A stretch of DNA of 64,000 nucleotides. Source: JAOPZW01 sp963851295 (lineage in GTDB: Bacteria; Actinomycetota; Thermoleophilia; Solirubrobacterales; Solirubrobacteraceae). The stretch's first letter is position 1; each line of letters opens with the position of its first letter. The position numbers and the translations under genes were made by a program. The notes under the pieces are model-generated. The model was given only the letters and a program-made list of their open reading frames with translations. It searched no databases and was not told the origin of the DNA. The stretch spans positions 496,001 through 560,000 of the forward strand of contig CAWKOS010000001.1 of the NCBI GenBank assembly GCA_963851295.1. The letters run 5' to 3'. Below are positions 39,772 through 48,237 of this stretch, piece by piece.

Positions 39772-40098
39772 ATGGCCGACGAACAGCACGGACCCGAGCG
39801 CCACATCAACATCCACTTCGAGCCCAAGCACATGGCCGGCAAGTACGCGAACTTCGCGAACGTCAGCCATTCGGACTACGAGTTCACGCTCACCTTCGCC
39901 CGCGTCGACCACGAGGTCGAGGACGACGAGATCCCGGGCGTCGTCGTCGCGCGGATCAACCTGTCGCCGCGCTTCATGCGCGAGCTGCTCGACGCCATGG
40001 AGGACAACTACTCCAAGTGGCGCACCCGCGAGGGCATCAAGAGCCTGCCCGAGTACGACGGGCCGCCGCCCAGCGACGACGACGACGACCCCGAGTAG
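39772..40098 (+). CDS. DUF3467 protein
   Basis: The product is 108 aa from the ATG at 39772. It shows the DUF3467 pattern: GKYANFANVSHSDYEFTLTF and VVARINLSPRFMRELLDAME, followed by NYSKWRTREG. The end is strongly acidic (SDDDDDPE). The function of this small soluble family is not established. It is divergent from rlmH and convergent with the M48 protease gene, with 6 bp between their ends. Confidence 0.9.
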   Translation: MADEQHGPERHINIHFEPKHMAGKYANFANVSHSDYEFTLTFARVDHEVEDDEIPGVVVARINLSPRFMRELLDAMEDNYSKWRTREGIKSLPEYDGPPPSDDDDDPE

Positions 40099-40104
40099 CC
40101 GCCG

Positions 40105-41322
40105 TCAGCGCGCGCCCGCCTCGAAGGCCTTCGCGATCCCGATGCGGTCGACGGTCGGCGGGTGGGTGGCGAGCAGGAAGGTGACCCAGCCCGGCGGGTC
40201 GGGGTCGGCCACGTTGCGCACCGCGATCCCCTTCTCGAAGCCGATGAACGGCTCGGGCGCGTCGGTCAGGCGCAGCGAGTAGCTGTCGGCCCGCGCCTCG
40301 ATGCGCCGCGAGAGCTGGTTGGCGATCACCGACACGCCGAGGCTGACCACCGCAATCGAGAGCGCGAGGGCCGGAAGCGCCGCGGGGCCGGGGCGCGGCT
40401 CGGGCGGCGCCAGGCGCCGCGTGAGCAGCGAGGCGGCGTAGAGCCCCGCCGGCGCCACGAGGGCGATGTAGAGCAGTCCGTAGGGGACGTCGCGGTAGTG
40501 GACGTGCCCGAGCTCGTGGGCGACCACGAGGCGGACCTCGTCGCGGCTGAAGTCCTTGAGCAGGTTGTCGTAGAGGACGACGCGCTTGGTGCGCCCCAGG
40601 CCGGTGACGTAGGCGTTGGAGGCGGTCGTGCGCCGGCTCGCGTCGACCTCGTAGACCTGGCCGACGTCGACGCCCGCGTCGCGCGCGAGCGCGAGGACGT
40701 CGCTGCGCGTGCGACCCTCGGGCAGGCTCGTGAAGCGGTTGAAGATCGGGTCGAGCACCACCGGGCTCAGGTAGAGGGTGGCGGCGGCGAAGCCGACCGC
40801 CAGGGCACTCCCCGGCACCCACCACGCGCGCGGCAGGCGGCGCATGAGCGCGAGCGCGGCAGCGGCGCCGACGCCGGCGAAGACCGCGCCGATGGCCGTC
40901 GACTTCGCGGCGTCGCCCAGCCACGGGCCCCAGTCCTGGGTCGAGAGGCCGACGTCGACGGCGCGATGGTGGCTGATCGCGCCCACGGGCAGGGTGACCA
41001 CCGCGAGCCCCACCGAGAGGGCCGCGCCGGCGCCGGCGCCGGCGAGGACCGGCCGCCCGAAGCGGCGGCGCAGGCGCCGCGAGGGCCGGCGCACGAGCCA
41101 GACGAGCGCGATCGCCTCGATCGTGGTGCTCGTGGCGAAGAGCACGAGTTGCCCGTGGCGGTAGTCCCGCGCGCGCTGAAGCTGGGCGGACGTGAAGTAC
41201 GATCCGGGGTCGACCGGCGCGGGCGCGATGACGCCGTCACGTGGCCGCAACAGCAGGACAGCCGTCTCCGCGACCACGAAGGCGGCGACGACGGCCACGG
41301 CAACCCGGCGGGGGCGCTCCAC
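40105..41322 (-). CDS. M48-family membrane zinc metalloprotease (CAAX/HtpX-like)
   Basis: The product is 405 aa from the GTG at 41322. N-terminal hydrophobic helices (RRVAVAVVAAFVVAETAVLL and more) precede the protease core: SNAYVTGLGRTKRVVLYDNL, then VRLVVAHELGHVHYRDVPYG with the zinc motif HELGH (about residues 267-271). The third ligand Glu is in RRIEARADSYSLRLTDAPEP. WVTFLLATHPPTVDRI is the typical end. The family includes Ste24-type CAAX proteases and HtpX; in bacteria they act in membrane-protein quality control. It is divergent from the metallophosphoesterase gene, 47 bp apart. Confidence 0.9.
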   Translation of the reverse strand: MERPRRVAVAVVAAFVVAETAVLLLRPRDGVIAPAPVDPGSYFTSAQLQRARDYRHGQLVLFATSTTIEAIALVWLVRRPSRRLRRRFGRPVLAGAGAGAALSVGLAVVTLPVGAISHHRAVDVGLSTQDWGPWLGDAAKSTAIGAVFAGVGAAAALALMRRLPRAWWVPGSALAVGFAAATLYLSPVVLDPIFNRFTSLPEGRTRSDVLALARDAGVDVGQVYEVDASRRTTASNAYVTGLGRTKRVVLYDNLLKDFSRDEVRLVVAHELGHVHYRDVPYGLLYIALVAPAGLYAASLLTRRLAPPEPRPGPAALPALALSIAVVSLGVSVIANQLSRRIEARADSYSLRLTDAPEPFIGFEKGIAVRNVADPDPPGWVTFLLATHPPTVDRIGIAKAFEAGAR

Positions 41323-41369
41323 GTTGTGAAGAATGCCCGAGGCCGCAAGCCCGACCGGCCCTGAGACCC

Positions 41370-42101
41370 ATGCAGGTCGCCATCGTCTCCGACATCCACG
41401 GCAATCGGCACGCCTTCGAGGCGGTCCTCGCCGACGTCCGCAGCAGCCCGGCACAGGAGCTGTGGTGCCTGGGCGACGTCGTCGGCTACGGCGCCGACCC
41501 CAACGACTGCTGCCGCCTGGCGCGCGCCAACGCGACGCTCTGCCTCGCCGGCAACCACGACCTCGCGGTCACCGGCAATCTCGACCTCAACGAGTTCTCC
41601 ACCGGCGCCGCGCTCGCCGCCCGCTGGACCCAGGAGGTCATCGATGACGAGCACCGCGACTGGCTGAAGTCGCTGTCGCCGTCGCAGTCGGTACGCGGCA
41701 TCGGCCTCTACCACGCCTCCCCGCGCGACCCGATCTGGGAGTACGTCCTCTCCGCCCTCCTGGCCGAGCTGTGCCTCGACGCCCAGCCCGAGCGCCTGTC
41801 GATGGTCGGCCACTCGCACGTGGCGCTCTCCTTCGTGCGCCCGGAGGGCGAGCCCGCCACCGGCTCGGCGCGGCGCGGCGGCGAGGAGCTCGACGTCTCC
41901 GAGGGCGAGTGGATCCTCAACCCGGGCAGCGTGGGCCAGCCCCGCGACGGCGATCCGCGCGCGGCCTGGCTGCTGATCGACACCGACGCGTGGACGGCCC
42001 AGTGGCGGCGCACCGAGTACGACATCGGCGGCGCCGCGGCGGCGATCCGCGCCGCGCGGCTACCGGACTCGCTCGCCGAGCGCCTGGAGTACGGTCAATG
42101 A
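41370..42101 (+). CDS. Metallophosphoesterase (calcineurin-like)
   Basis: The product is 243 aa from the ATG at 41370. The full metal-binding set is visible: VAIVSDIHGNRHAFEAVL (DxH), WCLGDVVGYGADPNDC (GDxxxxG), CLAGNHDLAV (GNHD), LYHASPRD and SMVGHSHVALS (GHSH). This is the YfcE/diadenosine-type bacterial phosphodiesterase group. Its stop overlaps the next ATG (ATGA), coupling it to the lipoprotein and, through it, to the kinase. It may hydrolyse a nucleotide or phosphoprotein; the substrate is not evident. Confidence 0.92.
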   Translation: MQVAIVSDIHGNRHAFEAVLADVRSSPAQELWCLGDVVGYGADPNDCCRLARANATLCLAGNHDLAVTGNLDLNEFSTGAALAARWTQEVIDDEHRDWLKSLSPSQSVRGIGLYHASPRDPIWEYVLSALLAELCLDAQPERLSMVGHSHVALSFVRPEGEPATGSARRGGEELDVSEGEWILNPGSVGQPRDGDPRAAWLLIDTDAWTAQWRRTEYDIGGAAAAIRAARLPDSLAERLEYGQ

Positions 42102-42633
42102 GGATGCGAGTCCTCCCGCCCCTCGCTGCCCTCGCGCTGGGCGTGGCGACCGCGTTCCTCGTCGCGTGCGGCGGCAGCGACGGGCGCATCCCGGCCGGCG
42201 ACGCCTCGCGGCTCACCAGCGCGCTCAACCGAATCTCGGTCGCCTTCGACGCCGGGCACTGCCAGGCCGCCGAGGCGGCGGTGACCAGGGCGCAGAGCGA
42301 CCTCGTCGACCTCCCCACCTCCGTCGACGCCAAGCTCCGCGAACGCCTGCAGGCGGGCATCCGCAACCTGCGCGACCGGATCCCGGCGACGTGCAAGGCG
42401 TCGCAGACCCAGACCCAGCAGCAGACCACCACGCAGCAGACCACCACGCAGGACACGCAGACCGACAAGAACACGACCTCGACCGACCAGACCGCCACCG
42501 ACACCACCGGAACGGACACCACGGGCACCGACACGACCGGCACGAACACCACCACGACCGGCACCACGAGCACGGGGACGACGAGCACCGGGACGACCGA
42601 TGGCGGCACCTCGTCGACCGGAGGCACGTCGCC

Positions 42634-42637
<4 letters not shown>
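42098..42637 (+). CDS. Threonine-rich lipoprotein
   Basis: The product is 179 aa from the ATG at 42098, overlapping the upstream stop. A lipobox (FLVACGG) ends a signal sequence (RVLPPLAALALGVATAFLVA), so it is acylated at Cys24. The mature N-terminal half is helical (LNRISVAFDAGHCQAAEAAV) with two Cys. From about residue 105 to the end it is low complexity: Gln/Thr then TTGTDTTGTDTTGTNTTTTG and Ser/Thr/Gly repeats, a flexible and probably glycosylated stalk. It ends overlapping the kinase gene (ATGA), so it may be a partner or surface substrate of the kinase. The function is not known. Confidence 0.8.
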
Positions 42638-43845
<1,208 letters not shown>

Positions 43846-43850
43846 ACGCG

Positions 43851-45038
43851 CTACGGCGCGGCGCCGGCGCGCAGCGCCGCGGCCTCGCGCGAGAGCGTCC
43901 CGGCCCCGATCGCGTCGCGCAGCCGGCGCACGACGCGCTCGACGAAGGCCAGGTTGTGCAGCGTGAAGAGCCGCATCCCGGTGAGCTCGCGGGCGTGGGC
44001 GAGGTAGCGCAGGTACCCGCGCGTGAGGCCCAGCGCGCACGCCGGGCACGGGCAGTCCTCCATGAGCGGCTCGTCGGAGTCTTTCCAGCGCGCCTGGCTG
44101 AGGTCGACGCGCCAGCGGTGCTCGGGGTCGGGGACGAGGACCATGCCGTGGCGCCCCAGGCGCGTGGGCATGGCGCAGTCGAAGGTGTCGATCCCAAGCT
44201 CGATGCCGCGGATGAGGTCGTCAATCTCGCCAATCCCGAGCAGGTGGCGCGGGCGATCTTCGGGCAGCTCGGCCGTCGTCCAGTCGACCACCGTGTGCAT
44301 CTCGGCCTTGTCGGCGCCCAGCGAGCCGCCGATCGCGATGCCGTCGCACTCGCTCGCCGCCACGGCCTGGGCCGACTCGATGCGCAGGTCGTGGAAGACG
44401 CCGCCCTGGACGATGCCGTAGACGAGCTGGCCCGCGGGCCCGCGCTCGTGGTGCCAGTCCAGGCAGCGCCGCAGCCAGCGATGCGTGCGCTCGGTCGAGC
44501 GCGCCGTGTAGTCGCGCGGGACGTTCAGCGGCGTGCACTCGTCGAACACGAGCGCGAGGTCCGAGCCGAGCGCGGCCTGGATCTCCATCGAGGTTTCGGG
44601 CGCCATGAAGCGCTCGGAGCCGTCGAGGTAGGAGCGGAAGCGCACGCCGCGCTCTTCGATGGCGACGATCCCGCCCTGGCGCTGGGCGCCGTGCGGCGTG
44701 CGCCCCTTGATCTCGTCGGCCACCGTGCCGTGGCCCATCGAGAAGACCTGGAAGCCGCCCGAGTCGGTGACGATCGGCCCCTGCCAGCCCATGAAGTCGT
44801 GCAGCCCGCCGAAGCGCGCGATGCGCTCGTGGCCGGGATCGAGGAAGAGGTGGAAGGTGTTGCCGAGGACGATGTCGTAGCCGAGCGCGGCGACCTCGGC
44901 GGGCAGCATGCCCTTGACGGTGGCCTTCGTCGCGAGCGGGACGAAGGCCGGCGTGCGCACCTCGCCGTGGGCGGTGCGCAGGACCCCGGCGCGGGCCCGC
45001 GTGTCCGCGTCGCGGGCGGTGATGGTCAGGGCGGCCAC
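43851..45038 (-). CDS. tgt: tRNA-guanine transglycosylase
   Basis: The product is 395 aa from the GTG at 45038. Signature blocks: VRTPAFVPLATKATVKGMLP, IVTDSGGFQVFSMG with the catalytic Asp of DSGGFQ, VFDECTPLNV, RWLRRCLDWHHERG and the nucleophile region DTFDCAMPTRLGRHG. The zinc site is CPCPACALG with a later His in LFTLHNLAF. It exchanges guanine for a 7-deazaguanine (preQ1) in the anticodons of GUN tRNAs, the queuosine pathway. It is convergent with the kinase gene and divergent from the DedA gene. Confidence 0.95.
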   Translation of the reverse strand: MAALTITARDADTRARAGVLRTAHGEVRTPAFVPLATKATVKGMLPAEVAALGYDIVLGNTFHLFLDPGHERIARFGGLHDFMGWQGPIVTDSGGFQVFSMGHGTVADEIKGRTPHGAQRQGGIVAIEERGVRFRSYLDGSERFMAPETSMEIQAALGSDLALVFDECTPLNVPRDYTARSTERTHRWLRRCLDWHHERGPAGQLVYGIVQGGVFHDLRIESAQAVAASECDGIAIGGSLGADKAEMHTVVDWTTAELPEDRPRHLLGIGEIDDLIRGIELGIDTFDCAMPTRLGRHGMVLVPDPEHRWRVDLSQARWKDSDEPLMEDCPCPACALGLTRGYLRYLAHARELTGMRLFTLHNLAFVERVVRRLRDAIGAGTLSREAAALRAGAAP

Positions 45039-45060
45039 CGCGGCATGGTAGAAGCGATGG

Positions 45061-45723
45061 GTGCTCGTCCCGCTTGCGACCTTCCTCGACATCGCCGAGA
45101 ACGTCGGCCTGCCGGTGGTGTTCGCCCTCGTCGCGATCGAGACGATGGGGATCCCGGTCCCCGGCGAGACGGCGCTCATCGCCGCGGCGATCGTCGCCAG
45201 CCGCGGGCGGCTGCCGATCGAGGCGGTGATCGCGGTTGCCGCGGCGGCGGCGATCATCGGCGACAACGTCGGCTTCGCGATCGGCCGCCGGCTGGGGCGG
45301 CGGGTGCTCACGGCGCCGGGGCCGCTCCTGCACCACCGCCGGCGCGTGATCGCCGTCGGCGAGCCGTTCTTCGACCGTCACGGGCCCAAGGCGGTGTTCC
45401 TGGGGCGCTGGGTCACCGGGCTGCGCATCACCGCGGCGTGGATGGCGGGCGTGACGCAGATGCGCTGGCCGACCTTCCTCTTCTGGAACGCGCTGGGCGG
45501 GATCGCGTGGGCGACGTCGATCGGCCTGGCGGCCTACTTCATCGGGCACAGCGCCGAGCGCATCATCCACCTCGCCGGGATCGGGGGCGCCGCGGCCGTC
45601 ATCGTGGGCGGCGCCGCGCTGTGGATCGTGCTCACGCTTCGGCGGCGGCGGGCGGAGCGGCTGGTCGACGCCGAGATCGAAGCCGAGATCCAAGCCGAGC
45701 GAGAGGCGGCCCCGCGAGCGTGA
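45061..45723 (+). CDS. DedA/SNARE-associated membrane protein
   Basis: The product is 220 aa from the GTG at 45061. The DedA signature is VAIETMGIPVPGETALIAAA, including the E-x-(9)-P-G-E motif, and GRWVTGLRITAAWMAGVTQM holds the conserved arginines. Four to five hydrophobic helices follow. DedA proteins are undecaprenyl-phosphate or other lipid flippases. The polar C-terminal tail (VDAEIEAEIQAEREAAPRA) overlaps the 3' end of the convergent PAP2-like gene by 92 bp. Confidence 0.9.
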   Translation: MLVPLATFLDIAENVGLPVVFALVAIETMGIPVPGETALIAAAIVASRGRLPIEAVIAVAAAAAIIGDNVGFAIGRRLGRRVLTAPGPLLHHRRRVIAVGEPFFDRHGPKAVFLGRWVTGLRITAAWMAGVTQMRWPTFLFWNALGGIAWATSIGLAAYFIGHSAERIIHLAGIGGAAAVIVGGAALWIVLTLRRRRAERLVDAEIEAEIQAEREAAPRA

Positions 45724-46624
45724 AGAGGGCGAAGGCGGTGCCCGCCAGCAGCCACCCGGCGACGATGTCCATCGCGTAGTGCTCGCCGCCGTAGACGAGC
45801 GCGAAGCCCATCGCGAGCGTGTAGAGGGCGAGGACGCCGCGGACGAGCCAGCCCGACGGCCAGAAGAAGAGCAGGAGCATGCACGGGTAGGCGGCGTGCA
45901 GCGACGGCATCGCGGCGACCGTGTTGACCAGGCTGCCGTTCTCGTAGGCCGACTGCACGGTCTGCACGCCGAGCTGGCCCCAGACCTCGGGCACGATCCG
46001 GTCGACGGGCCCGATGCGCAGGGCCTCCGAGGTCAGCCACGGCGGCTGGGCGGGGTACAGCCAGTAGGTCAGGAAGGCGCCGAGGGTGACCAGGAGCGTG
46101 AGCACGACGTAGCGGCGAAAGCGCGCCCGCGACACGCGCCACAGCACGGCGGCGACTACCCAGACCGCGAAGAAGTGCGTCATGTAGACCGCCCACACGC
46201 CGAAGTCGTAGACGTGCGGATGGCCCGCGTGCCAGAGGTGCTGCTGGAGCCAGACGGTGGGGACCGCGCCGAGGCCGATGACCTTGTCGACGTCGATCTG
46301 GGCGTTGACGTGCGCCTGCGCCGGCGTGACGGCGACGGCGCCGCGCAGGAAGTCGTAGGCCACGAGCAGCCCGTAGAACGGCAGCCACTCGAGCAGCATC
46401 CCGCCCCAGCTGCGCCACGCCGGGACGCTGAAGGCCGCCATGCCGAGGCCGAGCCACAGGAAGAGCTGATCGCGGGCGACGGGCAGGCCCCAGGTGACGA
46501 TGGTCAGCGTGAGGGCGGCGACGTAGACGATCGGCGCGCCGATCGCCAGCAGGCGGCCGAGGCGCGGCCAGCGGGCGGCCGCGGCCGGCGCAAGCGAGAG
46601 GGTGGCGGTCTCCTCGCTGAACAA
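45632..46624 (-). CDS. AUR1-like PAP2-family membrane phosphatase or phosphotransferase
   Basis: The product is 330 aa from the ATG at 46624, with about six to seven membrane segments. The PAP2/AUR1 signature motifs are AAMPSLHAAYPCMLLLFFWP (about residues 240-259) and YGGEHYAMDIVAGWLLAGTA (about 281-300), each with the catalytic His. The N-terminal part, YDFLRGAVAVTPAQAHVNAQ and LQQHLWHAGHPHVYDFGVWA, matches the inositolphosphorylceramide-synthase-like branch found in actinobacteria. It is a lipid phosphate phosphatase or inositol-phosphate transferase. The C-terminal tail (SRLRSRRRPAAPPAAAEA) overlaps the convergent DedA gene by 92 bp. Confidence 0.85.
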   Translation of the reverse strand: MFSEETATLSLAPAAAARWPRLGRLLAIGAPIVYVAALTLTIVTWGLPVARDQLFLWLGLGMAAFSVPAWRSWGGMLLEWLPFYGLLVAYDFLRGAVAVTPAQAHVNAQIDVDKVIGLGAVPTVWLQQHLWHAGHPHVYDFGVWAVYMTHFFAVWVVAAVLWRVSRARFRRYVVLTLLVTLGAFLTYWLYPAQPPWLTSEALRIGPVDRIVPEVWGQLGVQTVQSAYENGSLVNTVAAMPSLHAAYPCMLLLFFWPSGWLVRGVLALYTLAMGFALVYGGEHYAMDIVAGWLLAGTAFALFTLAGPPLARLGSRLRSRRRPAAPPAAAEA

Positions 46625-46669
46625 GGCCGCAACATCATCGCAACATCGCAGTTGCCACCGGAAAAGGCC

Positions 46670-46696
46670 GCGGGCCCGCGCTGAGCGCGGGCCCGC
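46670..46696 (-). terminator. Hairpin terminator downstream of hsp20
   Basis: GCGGGCCCGCG (46670-46680) pairs with CGCGGGCCCGC (46686-46696) over 11 bp around the loop CTGAG. On the minus strand it lies about 59 bp after the Hsp20 stop and is followed by GGCCTTTTCC, giving a short T-tract. It separates hsp20 from the downstream PAP2-like gene on the same strand. Confidence 0.8.
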
Positions 46697-46754
46697 AGGC
46701 TTGGTCGCCGGAGAGGCGTTGGGGGGGAGACGCCTCTTGGCGTTGGGGGAAGGT

Positions 46755-47213
46755 CTAGGCGGCCTCGTCGCCCTCGATCGCGGCGGGGGCGGGGGCCTCG
46801 CCGACCGCGATGCTCACCCGGCGCGGCTTGCGCTCCTCGGGCTTCGGGATGCGGACCTCGAGGACGCCCTTGTCGAAGGAGGCGGTGACCGACTCGGGGT
46901 CGACGCCCTTCGGCAGGGTCAGCGAGCGGCGGAAGGACCCGTAGCTGCGCTCGACGCGCACGTAGCCCTTGCGCTTGTCCTCGTTCTCGGACGTGCGCTC
47001 GCCCGAGACGGTGAGGACGTTGTCCTCGACCTCGATGGCGACGTCGCCCTCGCTGAGGCCCGGCAGGTCGGCCTTGAGGACGAAGCTCTCGTCGGTCTCG
47101 ACGAGGTCCATCGCGGGGATCCAGCGACGGAGGACGTTGCCGCCGTTGCCAGCGGTCGGGGTGTCGAAGAAGGTGTTGAACAGCCGAACCGGCTCCCAGC
47201 GCACTAGTGCCAT
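46755..47213 (-). CDS. Hsp20/alpha-crystallin small heat-shock protein
   Basis: The product is 152 aa from the ATG at 47213, with GGAGG a few bases upstream. The alpha-crystallin domain covers about residues 40-135: FVLKADLPGLSEGDVAIEVE, NVLTVSGERTSENEDKRKGY, ERSYGSFRRSLTLPKGVDPE and GVLEVRIPKPEERKPRRV with the I-x-P-like end. An N-terminal FFDTPTAGNGGNVLRRW is typical of the actinobacterial Hsp18 group. It is an ATP-independent chaperone. Its promoter carries an inverted repeat that could bind a heat-shock repressor. Confidence 0.95.
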   Translation of the reverse strand: MALVRWEPVRLFNTFFDTPTAGNGGNVLRRWIPAMDLVETDESFVLKADLPGLSEGDVAIEVEDNVLTVSGERTSENEDKRKGYVRVERSYGSFRRSLTLPKGVDPESVTASFDKGVLEVRIPKPEERKPRRVSIAVGEAPAPAAIEGDEAA

Positions 47214-47251
47214 ATTGATGCCTCCAGAGTGGTGCTACCTAACAGGGTTCG

Positions 47252-47280
47252 AGTATGAAATCTCAGTGTATCACTGTCAA
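47252..47280 (-). promoter_or_regulatory. hsp20 promoter with internal inverted repeat
   Basis: On the minus strand, TTGACA (47275-47280) and CATACT (47252-47257) with a 17-bp spacer form a good sigma-70-type promoter 39 bp before the ATG. CAGTG-TAT-CACTG (47264-47276) is a perfect 5-bp inverted repeat inside the spacer, touching the -35. It could be a repressor site; it matches the HspR consensus (CTTGAGT-N7-ACTCAAG) only weakly. Confidence 0.7.
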
Positions 47281-47373
47281 GTCTTGGCGCCGCGAAGCCA
47301 GACAAGCCGGCGGCGCTGCGTGGCGAGGCATCGAGGGAATGCCGGGCGTTAGCCCGCGGCGCCGCGCGCGGGC

Positions 47374-47401
47374 GCGTGGGCGCGTGGGCGCGTGGGCGCG
47401 T
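47374..47401 (+). repeat. Short tandem repeat of GCGTGGGC
   Basis: Three perfect copies of the octamer GCGTGGGC (47374-47397) are followed by a partial GCGT. It lies in the gene-free stretch between hsp20 and the MarR gene. Simple 8-bp repeats are prone to slippage; no function is evident. Confidence 0.75.
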
Positions 47402-47418
47402 TCGCACTCACCGGAACA

Positions 47419-47465
47419 ACGAGTGTCGCCTTAGTCGGCTATAGGCCACATAAGTCGACACTCGT
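47419..47465. repeat. 47-bp imperfect inverted repeat
   Basis: The outer arms ACGAGTGTCG and CGACACTCGT (10 bp, perfect) enclose a C-T mismatch, then CTTA/TAAG, a 3x3 internal loop, GGC/GCC and the loop TATAG, so the whole segment folds back on itself. It lies 104 bp beyond the MarR stop codon and about 140 bp upstream of the hsp20 promoter. It has lower G+C content than its surroundings. It could be the MarR-unit terminator, an RNA structure or a small mobile-element relic. Confidence 0.7.
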
Positions 47466-47568
47466 CGCCTGGGCGAGCGGCAACGCGCCACGCGGGCCGC
47501 CGCGGGCGGCGGGGCGCCCTCTCCCTCGATGCCCGGCCGCACAGCGCCGTGCAGGTTGCGCGGAGAGG

Positions 47569-48063
47569 TCAGCCGCAGGCCGGGCCCGGCGCCGACGCGG
47601 CGCCGGGGACGACGCGGTCCCAGGCATCGCCGAGCGTGTCGAGCTCGGCGTCGGAGAAGTGCCCGAGGAACATCGAGCGCACGCCGGCGAGGTGGGTCGC
47701 GCGGGCGACGGCGAGCAGCTCGGCGCCGGCCGGGGTGAGGACGGCGTAGGCGCCGCGGGCGTCGCTGTCGCACGACTCGCGGCGGATGAGGCCCTCGCGC
47801 TCCAGGCGGTCCGCGAGGCGCGTGAGCCCGGAGCGGCTGAGGATCACCGACGCGGCGAGGTCGCGCATGCGCATGCGCCAGCCCTCGGCGTCGTTGAGGT
47901 ACATGAGGACCTCGTAGGAGCTGAGCGGGAGGCCGTGGGCGGCCTCGAGGTCGGCGTCGAGCGCCTTGGTGAGGGCGGCGTGGGCACGGAGCATGCCGCG
48001 CCACGCGCGCAGCTCGCGCTCGTCGAGCCGGCGGGATTCGAGAGGCTTTGCGGTGGTGGCCAT
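47569..48063 (-). CDS. MarR-family regulator (MhqR-like)
   Basis: The product is 164 aa from the ATG at 48063; a longer frame to 48171 would pass through the operators. The winged helix is LPLSSYEVLMYLNDAEGWRM, RMRDLAASVILSRSGLTRLA, DRLEREGLIRRESCDSDARG with the wing and YAVLTPAGAELLAVARATHL. It is divergent from a ring-cleaving-dioxygenase-like gene and its hydrolase partner, the arrangement of MhqR with MhqO/MhqD in Bacillus, where it represses them until quinones or electrophiles appear. Three similar palindromic boxes precede the divergent genes. It contains one Cys (ESCDSD); whether that is the sensor is unknown. Confidence 0.88.
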   Translation of the reverse strand: MATTAKPLESRRLDERELRAWRGMLRAHAALTKALDADLEAAHGLPLSSYEVLMYLNDAEGWRMRMRDLAASVILSRSGLTRLADRLEREGLIRRESCDSDARGAYAVLTPAGAELLAVARATHLAGVRSMFLGHFSDAELDTLGDAWDRVVPGAASAPGPACG

Positions 48064-48081
48064 GGCGACAGAGACGAACCT

Positions 48082-48167
48082 TTGAGCGTGCAACGACGTT
48101 AGCAGCGCGTTCGGCGCTCGGGACAGTTTGTTTGCGTGCGCAACGACTGCTATTGTTGCACACGCAA
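48082..48167. promoter_or_regulatory. Three MarR-box-like palindromes in the divergent spacer
   Basis: TTGCGTGCGCAA (48132-48143) and TTGCACACGCAA (48156-48167), 24 bp apart, are nearly identical palindromes and together form an inverted repeat with one mismatch over 13 bp. A weaker copy, TTGAGCGTGCAA, lies at 48082-48093. TATTGT (48151-48156) could be a -10 for the plus-strand genes, with TTGTTT (48128-48133) as its -35. Sites overlapping the promoter fit repression by the MarR protein. Confidence 0.8.
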
Positions 48168-48237
48168 TCACTTGGCACCCCGCCGGCCGGTCGAGAAGCC
48201 GTATCGCGGCCCCCGCGGAGGAGAGGAGAATGAGGAC

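Noticed and set aside
42461..42600. Threonine-rich DNA repeats considered as a CRISPR-like array
   Set aside because: The repeats are in frame, protein-coding and lack unique spacers.
46629..46655. Repeated GCAACATC near the AUR1-like gene start as an operator
   Set aside because: Two direct copies are visible, but the spacing is not in phase and no regulator adjoins; support is too weak.
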